Made by a program: the position numbers and the translations under genes
Shown: positions 1 to 11,531 of the stretch, one piece after another
How the letters are laid out: every line of letters starts with the position of its first letter
Position numbering within the stretch: the first letter of the stretch is position 1
The notes under the pieces: model-generated
The model's database searches: none
What the model was told of the DNA's origin: nothing
What the model saw: the letters and a program-made list of their open reading frames with translations, nothing else
Source: Paraburkholderia kirstenboschensis
GTDB lineage: Bacteria > Pseudomonadota > Gammaproteobacteria > Burkholderiales > Burkholderiaceae
Assembly (NCBI RefSeq): GCF_904848585.1
Contig: NZ_CAJHCR010000002.1
Coordinates: forward strand, 372,001-436,000
DNA: 64,000 nucleotides
Direction of reading: 5' to 3'

Positions 1-1334
<1,334 letters not shown>

Positions 1335-1449
1335 AGGAAACCTGGAGACAGTTGAGTGCGCCGCTTGCTCATGCCGCTTCGCTCTTCGTATAAGAGCAAT
1401 GTGAGGATAAAACCACGACAAGCCCAATGCGCACTTTTGGGAACCCAAC

Positions 1450-1458
1450 ATTATAGCA
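1450..1458 (-). promoter_or_regulatory. Extended -10 promoter for typA
   Basis: On the minus strand the sequence reads TGCTATAAT, a perfect -10 hexamer preceded by a TGn extended -10 element. I see no convincing -35 at 16-18 bp, which fits an extended -10 promoter. It lies about 115 bp upstream of the typA ATG. The gap between typA and the divergent marR (1335-1679) holds this promoter and the marR promoter and no gene that I can support. Confidence 0.5.
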
Positions 1459-1614
1459 CGCACTGGTGACGCTTTCTGGTATTCCCTGATAGGGAGCGCA
1501 CCGGCGGCGCATCCGCATGAGCAAATCTTACGTTCAAACCGCCTCATCCCTACGTGAAAACGCGCCGATTCTTGCTTGAGCGCGGAAAATTCCTTGCCTA
1601 AGCTGTAATAACGC

Positions 1615-1644
1615 TTGCCGCGTCAATCATCCGACTCTTATAAT
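1615..1644 (+). promoter_or_regulatory. Sigma-70 promoter of the marR-efflux operon
   Basis: TTGCCG (1615-1620), 18 bp spacer, then a perfect TATAAT (1639-1644). Transcription would begin near 1651, about 30 bp before the marR ATG at 1680. The start-site region carries TTG/CAA ends around a central CTAG (1644-1657), a plausible but weak autoregulatory MarR site. Confidence 0.55.
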
Positions 1645-1679
1645 TGTGCCTAGTCAACCATTGCATTCGCACGAGAATC

Positions 1680-2195
1680 ATGACGGAGCCGTCCTCAACC
1701 CCAGCGCCTGAAATCAGCGAATACCAGCTAGGCGAAAGTGTCGGCTATCTGCTTTCACGCGTGAAATCGACCATGTCGAACCTCGTTACCCAGCGCAGCA
1801 TGGCGGAGCTTGGTATCACGAGTCAGCAGGGCAGCATCCTGTTCATGGTGGCGAGCGGGAAATGTCTGCTGGCGGCCGAACTCGCACGCGAATATGGCAT
1901 TGACGCAAGCGCCGTCACGCGTCTGATCGACCGTCTCGAAAAGCGCGGCCTCCTCACGCGCGTGCGCAGCAACGAAGACCGGCGCGTCGTGCGTCTTGCA
2001 CTCACGCCGGAAGGGCACGCAATCGCGGCAAAAATGCCCAAGATCTTCAACGGTGTGCTGGATGACCTGCTCTCCGGTTTCACCCCGGAAGAAGTGGGCT
2101 TTCTGAAGAGCATGCTGCGCCGCGTGCTGCTCAATTCTGGCGAACACACGGGACTGACCCGTGATGCAGCAAGCAATTTAGATAACAAATCGTAA
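1680..2195 (+). CDS. MarR-family transcriptional regulator
   Basis: Winged-helix regulator of 171 residues, typical MarR length. The core includes an N-terminal dimerisation helix, the recognition-helix region around LAREYGIDASAVTRLIDRLE and the wing signature TRVRSNEDRRVVRLALTPEG. It is the first gene of an operon followed 49 bp later by the outer-membrane factor gene and then the EmrA- and EmrB-like genes, so it most likely represses its own efflux operon and is relieved by a pump substrate such as an aromatic or phenolic compound (inference from MarR/EmrR family behaviour). The ATG at 1680 was chosen; an in-frame TTG at 1644 overlaps the -10 box and is unlikely to be used. Confidence 0.9.
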   Translation: MTEPSSTPAPEISEYQLGESVGYLLSRVKSTMSNLVTQRSMAELGITSQQGSILFMVASGKCLLAAELAREYGIDASAVTRLIDRLEKRGLLTRVRSNEDRRVVRLALTPEGHAIAAKMPKIFNGVLDDLLSGFTPEEVGFLKSMLRRVLLNSGEHTGLTRDAASNLDNKS

Positions 2196-2244
2196 GAAAT
2201 TGCTTGCAGCGTCCATCATTACATTCCACTCAAAGAGTCGAGCG

Positions 2245-3813
2245 ATGAAATCCCTTTCCCTGTCCGCGCCCGCGCTGTCGAGCCGGGTCGCTGTCGCCGC
2301 CGCGGTGGCAGCGCTCGCCCTCACTGGGTGCGCGAACTACTTCGGTGTCAAAAGCGACAAGCAGATTTCGTCGCCGGCGCAGTATGAGTCCACTGAGAGT
2401 CTCGGGGGCCAAAGCGGCCAGTGGCCGTCGCTCGACTGGGCGAACCAGTTCGGCGATCCGCAGTTGCCCAAGCTGATTTCCGAAGCGCTGGAAGGCAGCC
2501 CGTCGATCGCGCAGGCGCAGGCGCGTCTCGCCAAGGCGTCGTCGTACATCGAAACCTCGCGCTCGGCGCTCTATCCGAAAGTCAACGGCAGCTATTCGTG
2601 GACACGCGAATTGTTCTCCGCCAACGCGCTCTACCCGCCTCCGTACGGCGGCACCTGGTATAGCGAGAACAACGTGCTCGCGAGCGCTTCGTGGGATCTC
2701 GACCTGTGGGGCAAGAACCGTCAGCGCCTGGGCCAGGCCGTGTCGCAGGAAAAGGCGGCCGAGGCCGACATGCAGCAGGCGCGCGTGACGCTCGCGGCGT
2801 CCGTGGCGAGCACGTACAACCAGCTCGCCCAGCTTTACGCGCTGCGCGATATCGCTGCACGGGAAATCGCCAACCGACAGGATATTGGCCGCATTACGAA
2901 CGGTCGCGTTGCGGCCGGTCTCGACACGAACGTCGAGCGTCAGACCGCAACGGGCAATATCGCGTCGAGCCAGGCGAGCTTGAGCGATCTGGACGGTCAG
3001 ATCACCGTGGTGCGTTATCAATTGGGCGCGCTGCTCGGCAAGGGTCCGGATCGTGGCCTGCAAATTGCGCAGCCTGCCCTCGGCGTCGGCAACACGGTCT
3101 CGCTGCCGAACAATCTGCCGGCCGATCTCGTCGCGCGTCGGGCCGATATTGTCGCCGCGCGCTGGCAAGTCGAAGCGGCGATGCATGACGTCAAGGAGGC
3201 GAAGGCGGAGTTCTTCCCGGACGTGAACCTCGCAGCCGGCTTCGGCTTCGACGCGTTCGGCTGGGGCCGATTCCTGACAGCCGGCAGCCGCCAGATCCAG
3301 TTCGGTCCGGCGATTCACCTGCCGATCTTCGACGCGGGCGCGCTGCGCTCGCAATTGAAGGGCCGGTATGCGGATTTCGAGCTGAACGTGGCGAACTACA
3401 ACCAGACGCTGATCAACGCGTTGTCGGATGTGGCGACGCAAGTGTCGTCGATCCGCTCGATCGACCAGCAATCGGGCGACGCTCAGCGCGCGCTCGACGC
3501 GTCGACGAAGGCATATGAACTGGCCGTAATCCGCTACAAGGCAGGCCTGTCTCCGCAACTGCAGGTGTTGACCGCCGACCAGAACCGCCTTTCCGCCGAA
3601 CAGACGGTTACCACGCTCAAGATGCGCCGCCGCGACATGCAGATCGGGCTCGTCAAGGCTCTGGGCGGCGGTTTCGACGCGACGCAGACAGGCCTGGTGG
3701 TGCCGACGGATGCGCCGGCACCGGCCGCCGCGGCATCGGCCGCCGCAGCATCGGCATCTGCGCCGCCGGCGGGCGTGTCATCCGCCCCGGCCGCGACCGC
3801 CGCTGCGAACTGA
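2245..3813 (+). CDS. NodT/OprM-family outer-membrane efflux lipoprotein
   Basis: Outer-membrane channel component of a tripartite efflux pump, 522 residues. The signal peptide ends in a lipobox (ALTGC, Cys29), so the mature protein should be lipid-anchored. Two TolC-like repeats follow, with the usual hallmarks: WWxxFxDPxL-like DWANQFGDPQLPKLI near residue 75, the SWDLDLWGK segment, and in the second half the LPADLVARRADIVAARW motif typical of the NodT family. The C-terminus is a low-complexity Ala/Pro tail of roughly 35 residues. The ATG at 2245 begins the signal peptide; the longer reading from 2200 would bury it. It lies between marR and the adaptor gene in one operon. Confidence 0.92.
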   Translation: MKSLSLSAPALSSRVAVAAAVAALALTGCANYFGVKSDKQISSPAQYESTESLGGQSGQWPSLDWANQFGDPQLPKLISEALEGSPSIAQAQARLAKASSYIETSRSALYPKVNGSYSWTRELFSANALYPPPYGGTWYSENNVLASASWDLDLWGKNRQRLGQAVSQEKAAEADMQQARVTLAASVASTYNQLAQLYALRDIAAREIANRQDIGRITNGRVAAGLDTNVERQTATGNIASSQASLSDLDGQITVVRYQLGALLGKGPDRGLQIAQPALGVGNTVSLPNNLPADLVARRADIVAARWQVEAAMHDVKEAKAEFFPDVNLAAGFGFDAFGWGRFLTAGSRQIQFGPAIHLPIFDAGALRSQLKGRYADFELNVANYNQTLINALSDVATQVSSIRSIDQQSGDAQRALDASTKAYELAVIRYKAGLSPQLQVLTADQNRLSAEQTVTTLKMRRRDMQIGLVKALGGGFDATQTGLVVPTDAPAPAAAASAAAASASAPPAGVSSAPAATAAAN

Positions 3814-3903
3814 TCGCGCCGGCACGCAACTGTATCGACCGCAACAGACCACACACGAACATCCGAATAAACGACGACGTTTGAGAGAACCCGGAGCACA
3901 TCG

Positions 3904-5151
3904 ATGAGCACCCCCCAACAGCCCGCGGCTAACAACCAGCCCAACAAACCGGCACAACCGGCGAACAGCGGCAAACGCAAGCGCATGATGACGCTGCTCG
4001 TCATCGTGATCCTGATCGCCGCGATCGCCTACGGTCTCTACTATTTCCTCGTGGCGCGCTTCCACGAGGAAACCGACGACGCGTACGTGAACGGCAATGT
4101 CGTGCAGATCACGCCGCAAGTCACGGGCACGGTGGTCGCGGTGAACGCGGACGACACGCAAACAGTGAAGACCGGCGACCCGCTCGTCGTACTGGACCCG
4201 GCCGACGCCCGCGTCGCGCTCGAACAGGCAGAAGCCAATCTTGCGCAGACGGTGCGCCAGGTGCGCGGTCTCTTCGCCGACGACAACCAGTACCAGGCTC
4301 AAGTGGCTCAGCGCCAGTCCGACCTCTCGCGCGCTCAGGACGACTTGAAACGCCGTCTGACGGTTGCGCAAACCGGCGCCGTGTCGCAGGAAGAAATTTC
4401 GCACGCACGTGACGCCGTGAAGAGCGCGCAAGCCGGCGTCGAAGCCGCTCAGCAGCAACTGGCATCCAACCGCGCGCTGACCGCCAACACCACGATCGCG
4501 AATCACCCGAACGTGCAGGCCTCTGCCGCGAAAGTCCGCGACGCGTATCTGAACAATGCGCGCAACACGTTGCCGGCACCGGTCACCGGTTACGTCGCGA
4601 AACGCTCGGTGCAGGTCGGACAGCGCGTCTCGCCGGGCACGCCGCTCATGGCCATCGTGCCGCTCGGCGCCGTCTGGGTCGACGCCAACTTCAAGGAAGT
4701 GCAGCTCAAGCACATGCGCATCGGCCAGCCGGTCGAACTGACGGCCGACGTCTACGGTTCGTCGGTCGTCTATCACGGCAAGGTGGTCGGTTTCTCGGCG
4801 GGCACGGGTTCGGCGTTCTCGCTGCTGCCCGCGCAGAACGCCACCGGCAACTGGATCAAGGTGGTGCAGCGCCTGCCGGTGCGTATCGCACTCGATCCGC
4901 AGGAACTCGAAAAGCATCCGCTGCGTATCGGCCTGTCCATGCAAGCCGACGTGAGCATCAAGGACGAGAACGGCGGCCAGTTGGGCAACGCACAGAACAC
5001 CGTCTATCAGACAGACGTGTTCGCTAAATATGGCGACGAAGCCGACGCGGAAATTGCTCGCATCATCGCGGAAAACGCCGGTCCGAACGCAGGCACGCAT
5101 AAAGCCGCGCAGTCCGGGTCCAGCAAGCCCGCAGCTGCAAAACTGATGTAA
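3904..5151 (+). CDS. emrA: EmrA/HlyD-family periplasmic adaptor subunit
   Basis: Membrane-fusion protein of 415 residues linking the inner-membrane pump to the outer-membrane channel. It has a short Asn/Pro/Gln-rich cytoplasmic start, one membrane segment (about residues 28-50, MTLLVIVILIAAIAYGLYYF), then the EmrA signature FHEETDDAYVNGNVVQITPQVTGTV, a biotinyl-lipoyl-like half-motif, a coiled-coil hairpin (about 100-200) and the second lipoyl half with APVTGYVAKRSVQVGQRV. It sits 90 bp after the outer-membrane factor and 31 bp before the pump gene, an ordinary operon arrangement. The emrA name is by family; the substrate is unknown. Confidence 0.92.
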   Translation: MSTPQQPAANNQPNKPAQPANSGKRKRMMTLLVIVILIAAIAYGLYYFLVARFHEETDDAYVNGNVVQITPQVTGTVVAVNADDTQTVKTGDPLVVLDPADARVALEQAEANLAQTVRQVRGLFADDNQYQAQVAQRQSDLSRAQDDLKRRLTVAQTGAVSQEEISHARDAVKSAQAGVEAAQQQLASNRALTANTTIANHPNVQASAAKVRDAYLNNARNTLPAPVTGYVAKRSVQVGQRVSPGTPLMAIVPLGAVWVDANFKEVQLKHMRIGQPVELTADVYGSSVVYHGKVVGFSAGTGSAFSLLPAQNATGNWIKVVQRLPVRIALDPQELEKHPLRIGLSMQADVSIKDENGGQLGNAQNTVYQTDVFAKYGDEADAEIARIIAENAGPNAGTHKAAQSGSSKPAAAKLM

Positions 5152-5182
5152 GCCGCGCAGCGACTCATACAAGGCTTTCTGA

Positions 5183-6745
5183 ATGGCTCAGGCTCAGGCG
5201 CAAGCCCCTCATCCGCCGCTCGAGGGCGCGCAACTGGTGATCGGCACCATCGCGGTGTCGCTCGCCGTTTTTATGAACGTGCTCGACACGTCGATCGCGA
5301 ACGTTTCAATTCCGTCCATATCAGGCGACCTCGGCGTGTCGGCCGACCAGGGCACGTGGGTGATCACGTCGTTCGCGGTCGCCAACGCGATTTCCGTGCC
5401 GCTCACCGGCTGGCTCACCGACCGCATCGGCCAGGTGCGCCTTTTCATGGCGTCGATCATACTGTTCGTGATCTCGTCATGGATGTGCGGCCTCGCGCCG
5501 ACTCTGCCCTTCCTGCTCGCCTCGCGCGTGCTGCAAGGCGCGGTGGCCGGCCCGATGATTCCGCTGTCGCAAACGCTGCTGCTCGCGAGTTATCCGCGCG
5601 CCAAGGCGCCGATGGCGTTATCGATGTGGGCGATGACCACGCTGATCGCGCCGGTCGCCGGACCAATCCTGGGCGGCTGGATTTCGGACAACATCTCGTG
5701 GCCGTGGATCTTCTACGTCAATATTCCGGTCGGCGCGATCGCCGCTCTCGCGACGTGGATGATCTTTCGCAATCGCGATTCGGTCGTCAGGAAGGCGCCG
5801 ATCGACGGCGTCGGTCTCGGCCTGTTGATCGTCTGGGTCGGCTCGTTGCAGGTCATGCTCGACAAGGGCAAGGACCTGGACTGGTTTTCGTCGACCACCA
5901 TCGTGGTGTTGACGCTGGTCGCGGTGATCGCCCTTGCGTTCTTCATTGTGTGGGAATTGACGGCCGAGCATCCGGTGGTCGACCTGTCGCTCTTCAGCAA
6001 ACGAAACTTCACGGGCGGCACGATCGCGCTGTCGGTCGGCTACGGGCTCTACTTCGGCAATCTCGTTCTGCTGCCGCTGTGGCTGCAAACCGATATCGGC
6101 TACACGGCCACCGAGGCCGGTCTCGTCATGGCGCCGGTTGGCCTCTTCGCCGTGCTGCTTTCGCCGATCACAGGCAAGGTCCTGCCGCGCACCGATCCGC
6201 GTTATATCGCGACTTTGTCGTTTCTCGTATTTGCGCTGTGCTTCTGGATGCGCTCGCGTTATACGACCGGCGTGGATACCTACTCGCTGCTATTGCCCAC
6301 GTTGATTCAAGGCATCGGCATGGCCGGGTTCTTTATTCCGCTGGTTTCTATCACGCTGTCCGGTTTGCCGGGTAATCGGATACCGGCGGCGTCGGGTTTG
6401 TCCAACTTCGTGCGGATTATGTGCGGCGGGATTGGCACGTCGATCTTCCAGACCGCGTGGGACCATCGGACGATCATGCATCACGCGCATTTGACCGAGC
6501 ACGCCAACGCCTACAACCCGGTCTTCGACCAGTCGATCCGGCAGATGGGCGCCGCAGGTTTCAGTCAGCCGCAAGCGTACGGACTATTCAATTCGATGGC
6601 CACGCAACAGGCCGCGCAACTCGGGGTGAACGACATTTTCTTCGTTTCCGCCGGTATCTTCGTGGCGCTGATCGCGCTGATCTGGGTCACAAAGCCGGAG
6701 AAGGCCGGCGGCGACGCCGGTGCCGCAGCCGCGGCGGCGCACTGA
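5183..6745 (+). CDS. emrB: EmrB/QacA-family (DHA2) MFS multidrug transporter
   Basis: Proton-driven drug exporter of 520 residues with about 14 membrane segments, the DHA2 pattern. The DHA2 motif-A region GWLTDRIGQVRLF lies between the second and third helices, and the proton-relay-type LDTSIANVSIPSI motif (motif D1) lies in the first helix. It ends in a short Ala tail. It is the last gene of the marR operon and is followed by an intrinsic terminator. The combination regulator - OMF - EmrA - EmrB matches EmrAB-TolC-type pumps that export hydrophobic weak acids and uncouplers; the actual substrate cannot be read from sequence. Confidence 0.93.
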   Translation: MAQAQAQAPHPPLEGAQLVIGTIAVSLAVFMNVLDTSIANVSIPSISGDLGVSADQGTWVITSFAVANAISVPLTGWLTDRIGQVRLFMASIILFVISSWMCGLAPTLPFLLASRVLQGAVAGPMIPLSQTLLLASYPRAKAPMALSMWAMTTLIAPVAGPILGGWISDNISWPWIFYVNIPVGAIAALATWMIFRNRDSVVRKAPIDGVGLGLLIVWVGSLQVMLDKGKDLDWFSSTTIVVLTLVAVIALAFFIVWELTAEHPVVDLSLFSKRNFTGGTIALSVGYGLYFGNLVLLPLWLQTDIGYTATEAGLVMAPVGLFAVLLSPITGKVLPRTDPRYIATLSFLVFALCFWMRSRYTTGVDTYSLLLPTLIQGIGMAGFFIPLVSITLSGLPGNRIPAASGLSNFVRIMCGGIGTSIFQTAWDHRTIMHHAHLTEHANAYNPVFDQSIRQMGAAGFSQPQAYGLFNSMATQQAAQLGVNDIFFVSAGIFVALIALIWVTKPEKAGGDAGAAAAAAH

Positions 6746-6780
6746 TCTAGCGTTTCATTCCTTGATCGACGAGATGCAAA

Positions 6781-6815
6781 AAAGGCGGGACCGCTCTATA
6801 GCGGTTCCGCCTTTT
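6781..6815. terminator. Bidirectional intrinsic terminator between emrB and truB
   Basis: Long hairpin between two convergent genes: left arm AAAGGCGGGACCGCT, loop CTAT, right arm AGCGGTTCCGCCTTTTT, with an A tract on the left and a T tract on the right, so it can stop transcription from both sides. Confidence 0.85.
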
Positions 6816-6905
6816 TCATTGCAGCGGCTCAATCAGCTCAGTTGCGTTGGGCTGCGTTGCCTGCCGGCGCGCGTGTCTGACGCGCTGTCGGGCCGCGTGA
6901 CCGGA

Positions 6906-7841
6906 CTAGTTCGCCGTCGTCACGACCAGGCGTTCGGGCGCGAGAACGCCTTCACCCTGTTTTGCGACTCCCAGCAGACGCCCTTGCGCCGCGTAGACCC
7001 TCACGCGCGGCGCATTCGCCGCTTCACCGCTCAGACTGAGTTCGGAAAGCTTCAACCGCTGACCATGCAGAAAGCGGCGCGTCGCATCTTCGTCCAGATG
7101 CACGGACGGGAACGTCGACAGCAAGGCGTCGACCGGTTGCAACCACGCGTCTCGCTCGCTTTCCGTTGCATCCGATAGCGCGTCGAGCGTCACCGAATGC
7201 TCCAGCGTCAGCGCGCCGACACCGGTGCGCCGCAGGGCAACCAGATGAGCCCCACAACCCAACGCCTCGCCAATGTCCTCCGCCAGCGTGCGCACATACG
7301 TGCCCTTGCTGCAGGTGACGCGAAACGTCACATCGGGCAGCGCGCAAGCGAGCAAGTCGAGCGCGTGGATCGTCACCTGTCGCCCCTCCCGCTCGACTGT
7401 CTGCCCGGCGCGCGCGTATTCGTAGAGCGGCTTGCCGTCGCGCTTGAGCGCCGAATACATCGGCGGCACCTGAACGATTTCGCCGAGAAACGCCGGCAGG
7501 GCCGCAAGGACGGCCGCCTCGTCGCACGTCACCGCGCGCGTGTCGACCGGCTCGCCTTCGGCGTCGCCAGTGGTGGTGCGAATACCGAGGCGCATGGTGG
7601 CCTCGTAGGTTTTGTCGGCCTCGAGCAGATCCTGCGAGAACTTGGTGGCTTCGCCAAAACACAGCGGCAGCAGGCCGGTCGCGAGCGGATCCAGCGTGCC
7701 GGTATGTCCGGCCTTTTTAGCCAGATAGAGACGCTTCGCGCGAATCAGAGCGTCGTTGCTCGACAGGCCGAGCGGCTTGTCGAGCAGCAGCACGCCGTCG
7801 AGTGCGCGGCGCGGCACGCGGGGGCGTTGAGGTGCGGTCAT
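6906..7841 (-). CDS. truB: tRNA pseudouridine(55) synthase TruB
   Basis: Makes pseudouridine 55 in the T-loop of tRNAs. 311 residues, the normal bacterial length. The catalytic motif GHTGTLDPLATG places the nucleophile at Asp51; the N-terminal LDGVLLLDKPLGLSSND block and the CSKGTYVRTLAEDIG block (also typical of TruB) are present, followed by the short C-terminal PUA-like region. The ATG at 7841 was chosen because the reading further upstream runs through non-conserved sequence. It is the last gene of the rimP-nusA-infB-rbfA-truB cluster, 109 bp after rbfA, and ends before the shared terminator at 6781. Confidence 0.96.
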   Translation of the reverse strand: MTAPQRPRVPRRALDGVLLLDKPLGLSSNDALIRAKRLYLAKKAGHTGTLDPLATGLLPLCFGEATKFSQDLLEADKTYEATMRLGIRTTTGDAEGEPVDTRAVTCDEAAVLAALPAFLGEIVQVPPMYSALKRDGKPLYEYARAGQTVEREGRQVTIHALDLLACALPDVTFRVTCSKGTYVRTLAEDIGEALGCGAHLVALRRTGVGALTLEHSVTLDALSDATESERDAWLQPVDALLSTFPSVHLDEDATRRFLHGQRLKLSELSLSGEAANAPRVRVYAAQGRLLGVAKQGEGVLAPERLVVTTAN

Positions 7842-7950
7842 GTGGGAAGACGGGTTTTCTATGGAATCCGGAGCAGCAAATTGCGCCTGAACGACCCGGG
7901 CGTTGCCGCACGCAGCGTGGCGCGGCTCGGGACGCGTGCGCCGACTGCAC

Positions 7951-8316
7951 TTAATCGTCTTTCGCGCGATTGGCGTTCGCCTCGTCAATCAGACGCGACA
8001 TTTCAACGGCGCGCTCGATCGTCTGGTCGTAATGGAAATGCAGCGTCGGCACCGTGTGAATATGCAGGCGCTTGAACAACTGGTTATGCAGATGGCCGGC
8101 CGCATGCGTGAGCGCCGCGAGCGTCTGCTGCGGGTCGCCGGTCAACGTCGTGAAATAGACCTTCGCGTGTGCGTAGTCCGGCGTCAGCTCGACGCTCTGA
8201 ATCGTGACGATGCCGATGCGCGGATCCTTGACCTCGCGCAGCAGTTCCGACAGATCGCGCTGGATCTGATCGGCGATCTGCACGTTGCGATTGGGTGAAG
8301 AACGTTTTTTAGGCAT
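7951..8316 (-). CDS. rbfA: 30S ribosome-binding factor RbfA
   Basis: Small KH-fold protein (121 residues) that matures the 5' end of 16S rRNA and the 30S subunit. The sequence [20 protein letters not shown], the core [11 protein letters not shown] and [10 protein letters not shown], and the late [15 protein letters not shown] segment match RbfA throughout. The ATG at 8316 starts at the family N-terminus. It follows infB by 175 bp, a gap that contains a terminator-like hairpin (8430-8470), so it may be only partly expressed by read-through from infB or have its own promoter. Confidence 0.95.
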   Translation of the reverse strand: MPKKRSSPNRNVQIADQIQRDLSELLREVKDPRIGIVTIQSVELTPDYAHAKVYFTTLTGDPQQTLAALTHAAGHLHNQLFKRLHIHTVPTLHFHYDQTIERAVEMSRLIDEANANRAKDD

Positions 8317-8429
8317 GGTGTTGTGTGATCCGTTGTGGCGGATGCAAAAAATGGTTCGCGGCCGCGAGGGTCGAAAAATCGCGGCATTCGCGCGGCGCAA
8401 CGGCCGCAGACAGGCGAAACGGCGGCCCC

Positions 8430-8470
8430 AAAAACAACGGGCGGAGCGGGCGTTGATGCCCGCTCCGCCC
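8430..8470 (-). terminator. Intrinsic terminator or attenuator downstream of infB
   Basis: Perfect 13-bp stem read on the minus strand (GGGCGGAGCGGGC, loop ATCAAC, GCCCGCTCCGCCC) followed by GTTGTTTTT. It begins about 20 bp after the infB stop codon and lies upstream of rbfA inside what is usually one operon. Confidence 0.75.
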
Positions 8471-8491
8471 CTTGGAACCGTGCCGCGTGAC

Positions 8492-11437
8492 TTACAGCGT
8501 ACGCGCGACTTCGGTGACCTCGAAGACTTCGAACTGGTCGCCTTCGACGATGTCGTTGAAGTTCTTGATCGACATACCGCACTCGAAGCCCTGGCGGACT
8601 TCCTTCACGTCGTCCTTGAAGCGCTTGAGCGAATCCAGCTCGCCCGTGAAGATGACGACGTTGTTGCGCAGTACGCGCACCGACGACGAGCGCTTGACGA
8701 AACCGTCCGTGACCATACAGCCTGCCACCGCGCCGATCTTCGGCACCTTGAAGACCTGACGCACTTCGACCGTACCCGTGACGACTTCGCGCTTCTCCGG
8801 AGCCAGCATGCCCGACATCGCGGCCTTCACCTCATCCACTGCGTCGTAAATGATGTTGTAGTAGCGAATGTCGACACCGTTGGCTTCCGCCAGCTTGCGA
8901 GCCTGTGCGTCCGCACGGGTGTTGAAGCCGATGATGACCGCCTTCGAAGCCGTTGCCAGGTTGACGTCGGACTCGCTGATGCCGCCCACGGCGCCGTGCA
9001 CGATCTGCACGCGCACTTCGTCGGTGGAAAGCTTGAGCAGCGACTGCACCAACGCTTCCTGCGAACCTTGCACGTCGGCCTTGACGATGAGCGGCATGTA
9101 CGCCACTTCGCCTTCGCCCATCTGCTCCAGCATGTTCTCGAGCTTCGCGGCCTGCTGCTTGGCCAGCTTGACGTCGCGGAACTTGCCTTGACGGAACAGC
9201 GCGACTTCACGCGCCTTGCGGTCGTCCGGCATGACGATGACTTCTTCGCCTGCTTGCGGGACTTCCGACAGACCCTGGATTTCGACCGGGATCGACGGTC
9301 CAGCGGACTTGGTCGGCTTGCCGGTTTCATCCAGCATGGCTCGCACACGACCGTAGGCGCTACCTGCCAGCACCACGTCACCGCGGTTCAACGTACCCGA
9401 CTGGACCAGGATGGTTGCAACCGGACCCTTACCCTTGTCGAGCTTCGCTTCGATAACCAGACCCTTGGCCGGGGCTTCGACCGGTGCCTTCAGTTCCAGC
9501 ACTTCGGCTTGCAGCAACACGTTTTCCAGCAGATCGTCGATGCCCGCGCCGGTCTTTGCCGACACCGAGACGAACGGCGAATCGCCACCGTATTCTTCCG
9601 GCACGACGCCTTCCGCGACGAGTTCCTGCTTCACGCGGTCCGGATTCGCATCCGGCTTGTCGATCTTGTTGATCGCGACGACGAGCGGCACGCCGCCAGC
9701 CTTCGCGTGGGCGATCGCTTCCTTCGTTTGCGGCATCACGCCGTCGTCGGCTGCGACCACCAGAATGACGATGTCCGTTGCCTTCGCACCGCGAGCACGC
9801 ATGGCCGTGAAGGCCTCGTGACCCGGCGTGTCGAGGAACGTGATGACGCCACGCGGCGTTTCGACGTGGTAAGCGCCGATGTGCTGCGTAATGCCGCCCG
9901 CTTCGCCCGCTGCAACCTTCGCGCGGCGAATGTAGTCGAGCAGCGAGGTCTTGCCGTGGTCGACGTGACCCATGACCGTGACGACCGGCGGACGCGGCAA
10001 TGCTTCCGCATCCGACACTTCGCCTTCGACCAGCATTGCTTCCGGATCGTCCAGCTTGGCCGCAACCGCGTGATGGCCCAGTTCTTCGACGATGATCATC
10101 GCCGTTTCCTGGTCCAGCATCTGGTTGATCGTGACCATCTGGCCGAGCTTCATCATCGACTTGATGACTTCGGACGCCTTCACTGCCATCTTGTGCGCCA
10201 GATCGGCGACGGTGATGGTTTCAGGCACGTGCACTTCACGCACGATCGGTTCGGTCGGCGCCTGGAACGTGGTGTTCTGGTCCTGATGCTTGCCGCGACC
10301 CTTCGGGCCGCCGCGCCAGCCGCGGTCGACGCCGCCGCTCGTATCGCCGCGCGTCTTGATACCGCGGCGTTTGGCTGCGTCGTCCTGCCAGCCGCCCTTG
10401 CCGCCCGGCTTCTTCTTGTCGCCAACGGACGGCGTGGTGGTTGCGGCCGGAGCCGCGGCAGCCGGCTTCCTGGCAGCCGGACGCGCCGGAGCTTCGCCAG
10501 CCGGACGCGCCGGCTTATGCAGCGTGCCCTTGGCTTCGGCTGCCTTGGCCGGCTCAGCGGGCTTCGGTGCCGGTTCCGGCGCCTTCACCTGCGCCTTGCG
10601 CGGCGTGTTCATCATTTCGCGGATCGCGCGCGCTTCGGCTTCGGCCGCCGCGCGGCGCTTGGCGATTTCTTCCTGTTCGGCACGCGCTTTTTCCGCAGCT
10701 TGACGTGCTGCATCTTCCGCCTTCTTAGCGGCTTCGCGTTGAGCCGCGCGCTCGGCTGCGGCGCGCTCGTCGTCCTGCTCGGTGTCTTTCGCGACGACCG
10801 GCTCTGCCGGTTTGGCAGGCGCCGCTTCGGCCTTCGCGACTTGCGGTGCCGGCTGCGCTTTCTCGCGGGCTGCCGCCTCGGCCGCAGCCGCTGCGCGCTT
10901 CTTCGCCGCGTCTTCTTCGGCACGACGGCGCTCGGCTTCCGCAGCCTGCTCGCGTGCCTGGCGCTCGGCCTCTTCGCGTTCGAGCTGCTCCTGACGCGCC
11001 TTCAGTTCCTGAGCCTGCTGCTCGAGCAACTCGGCTGCGTGACGAGCTTCCTCTTCACGGCGCTGAAGTTCGAGATCGTCGACTTCGGCTGCCTCGGCCA
11101 CATGATTCGATGCATCTCCGCCATCAGCGGAGGTTTCGTCGCGGCGGACGAAAGTGCGCTTCTTGCGCACCTCGACCTGAATGGTGCGAGCTTTGCCCGT
11201 CGCATCGGACTGCTTGATCTCCGACGTATGCCGTTTCGTCAGCGTGATCTTGCGCTTGTCTGCATCAGTCGAGCCGTGAGACTTGCGCAAGTGGTCGAGC
11301 AGACGCGCCTTGTCCGTTTCGGACAAGGAGTCGGCTTCGCTCGCTTTTGTGACGCCTGCCGCCTGCAGCTGCTCGAGCAGCACGCCTGCAGGCATTTTCA
11401 GTTCCGCGGCAAATTGGGCTACGTTGTTACTCGCCAT
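8492..11437 (-). CDS. infB: Translation initiation factor IF-2
   Basis: GTPase that brings fMet-tRNA to the 30S subunit and promotes subunit joining. 981 residues. Starts [20 protein letters not shown], the IF2 N-terminal subdomain, then a very long Ala/Glu/Lys/Arg-rich charged helix region (about 100-330) and a basic Gly-rich linker, then the conserved IF2N2 block and the G domain with GHVDHGKT near residues 485-495, DTPGHEAF and NKIDKPDA, followed by the beta-barrel and C-terminal fMet-tRNA-binding domains ending [11 protein letters not shown]. Length exceeds the E. coli protein mainly through the charged N-terminal region, as in other betaproteobacteria. It lies 94 bp after nusA. Confidence 0.97.
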   Translation of the reverse strand: MASNNVAQFAAELKMPAGVLLEQLQAAGVTKASEADSLSETDKARLLDHLRKSHGSTDADKRKITLTKRHTSEIKQSDATGKARTIQVEVRKKRTFVRRDETSADGGDASNHVAEAAEVDDLELQRREEEARHAAELLEQQAQELKARQEQLEREEAERQAREQAAEAERRRAEEDAAKKRAAAAAEAAAREKAQPAPQVAKAEAAPAKPAEPVVAKDTEQDDERAAAERAAQREAAKKAEDAARQAAEKARAEQEEIAKRRAAAEAEARAIREMMNTPRKAQVKAPEPAPKPAEPAKAAEAKGTLHKPARPAGEAPARPAARKPAAAAPAATTTPSVGDKKKPGGKGGWQDDAAKRRGIKTRGDTSGGVDRGWRGGPKGRGKHQDQNTTFQAPTEPIVREVHVPETITVADLAHKMAVKASEVIKSMMKLGQMVTINQMLDQETAMIIVEELGHHAVAAKLDDPEAMLVEGEVSDAEALPRPPVVTVMGHVDHGKTSLLDYIRRAKVAAGEAGGITQHIGAYHVETPRGVITFLDTPGHEAFTAMRARGAKATDIVILVVAADDGVMPQTKEAIAHAKAGGVPLVVAINKIDKPDANPDRVKQELVAEGVVPEEYGGDSPFVSVSAKTGAGIDDLLENVLLQAEVLELKAPVEAPAKGLVIEAKLDKGKGPVATILVQSGTLNRGDVVLAGSAYGRVRAMLDETGKPTKSAGPSIPVEIQGLSEVPQAGEEVIVMPDDRKAREVALFRQGKFRDVKLAKQQAAKLENMLEQMGEGEVAYMPLIVKADVQGSQEALVQSLLKLSTDEVRVQIVHGAVGGISESDVNLATASKAVIIGFNTRADAQARKLAEANGVDIRYYNIIYDAVDEVKAAMSGMLAPEKREVVTGTVEVRQVFKVPKIGAVAGCMVTDGFVKRSSSVRVLRNNVVIFTGELDSLKRFKDDVKEVRQGFECGMSIKNFNDIVEGDQFEVFEVTEVARTL

Positions 11438-11531
11438 TCATTCCTCTTAATGCAAGGACCGATTCCTTGCGGTTAGCATCGGGTCATGCGGCCTGACGGC
11501 CGCGTTCAATTTAGTGCGCCATGGTCATTTC

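Noticed and set aside
3778..5172. Minus-strand open frame over the adaptor gene
   Set aside because: Antisense of emrA, which has clear family motifs and operon context.
8285..11476. 1063-codon plus-strand open frame across infB
   Set aside because: Antisense shadow of infB; Arg/Leu/Asp/His-rich composition and no ribosome site or domain.
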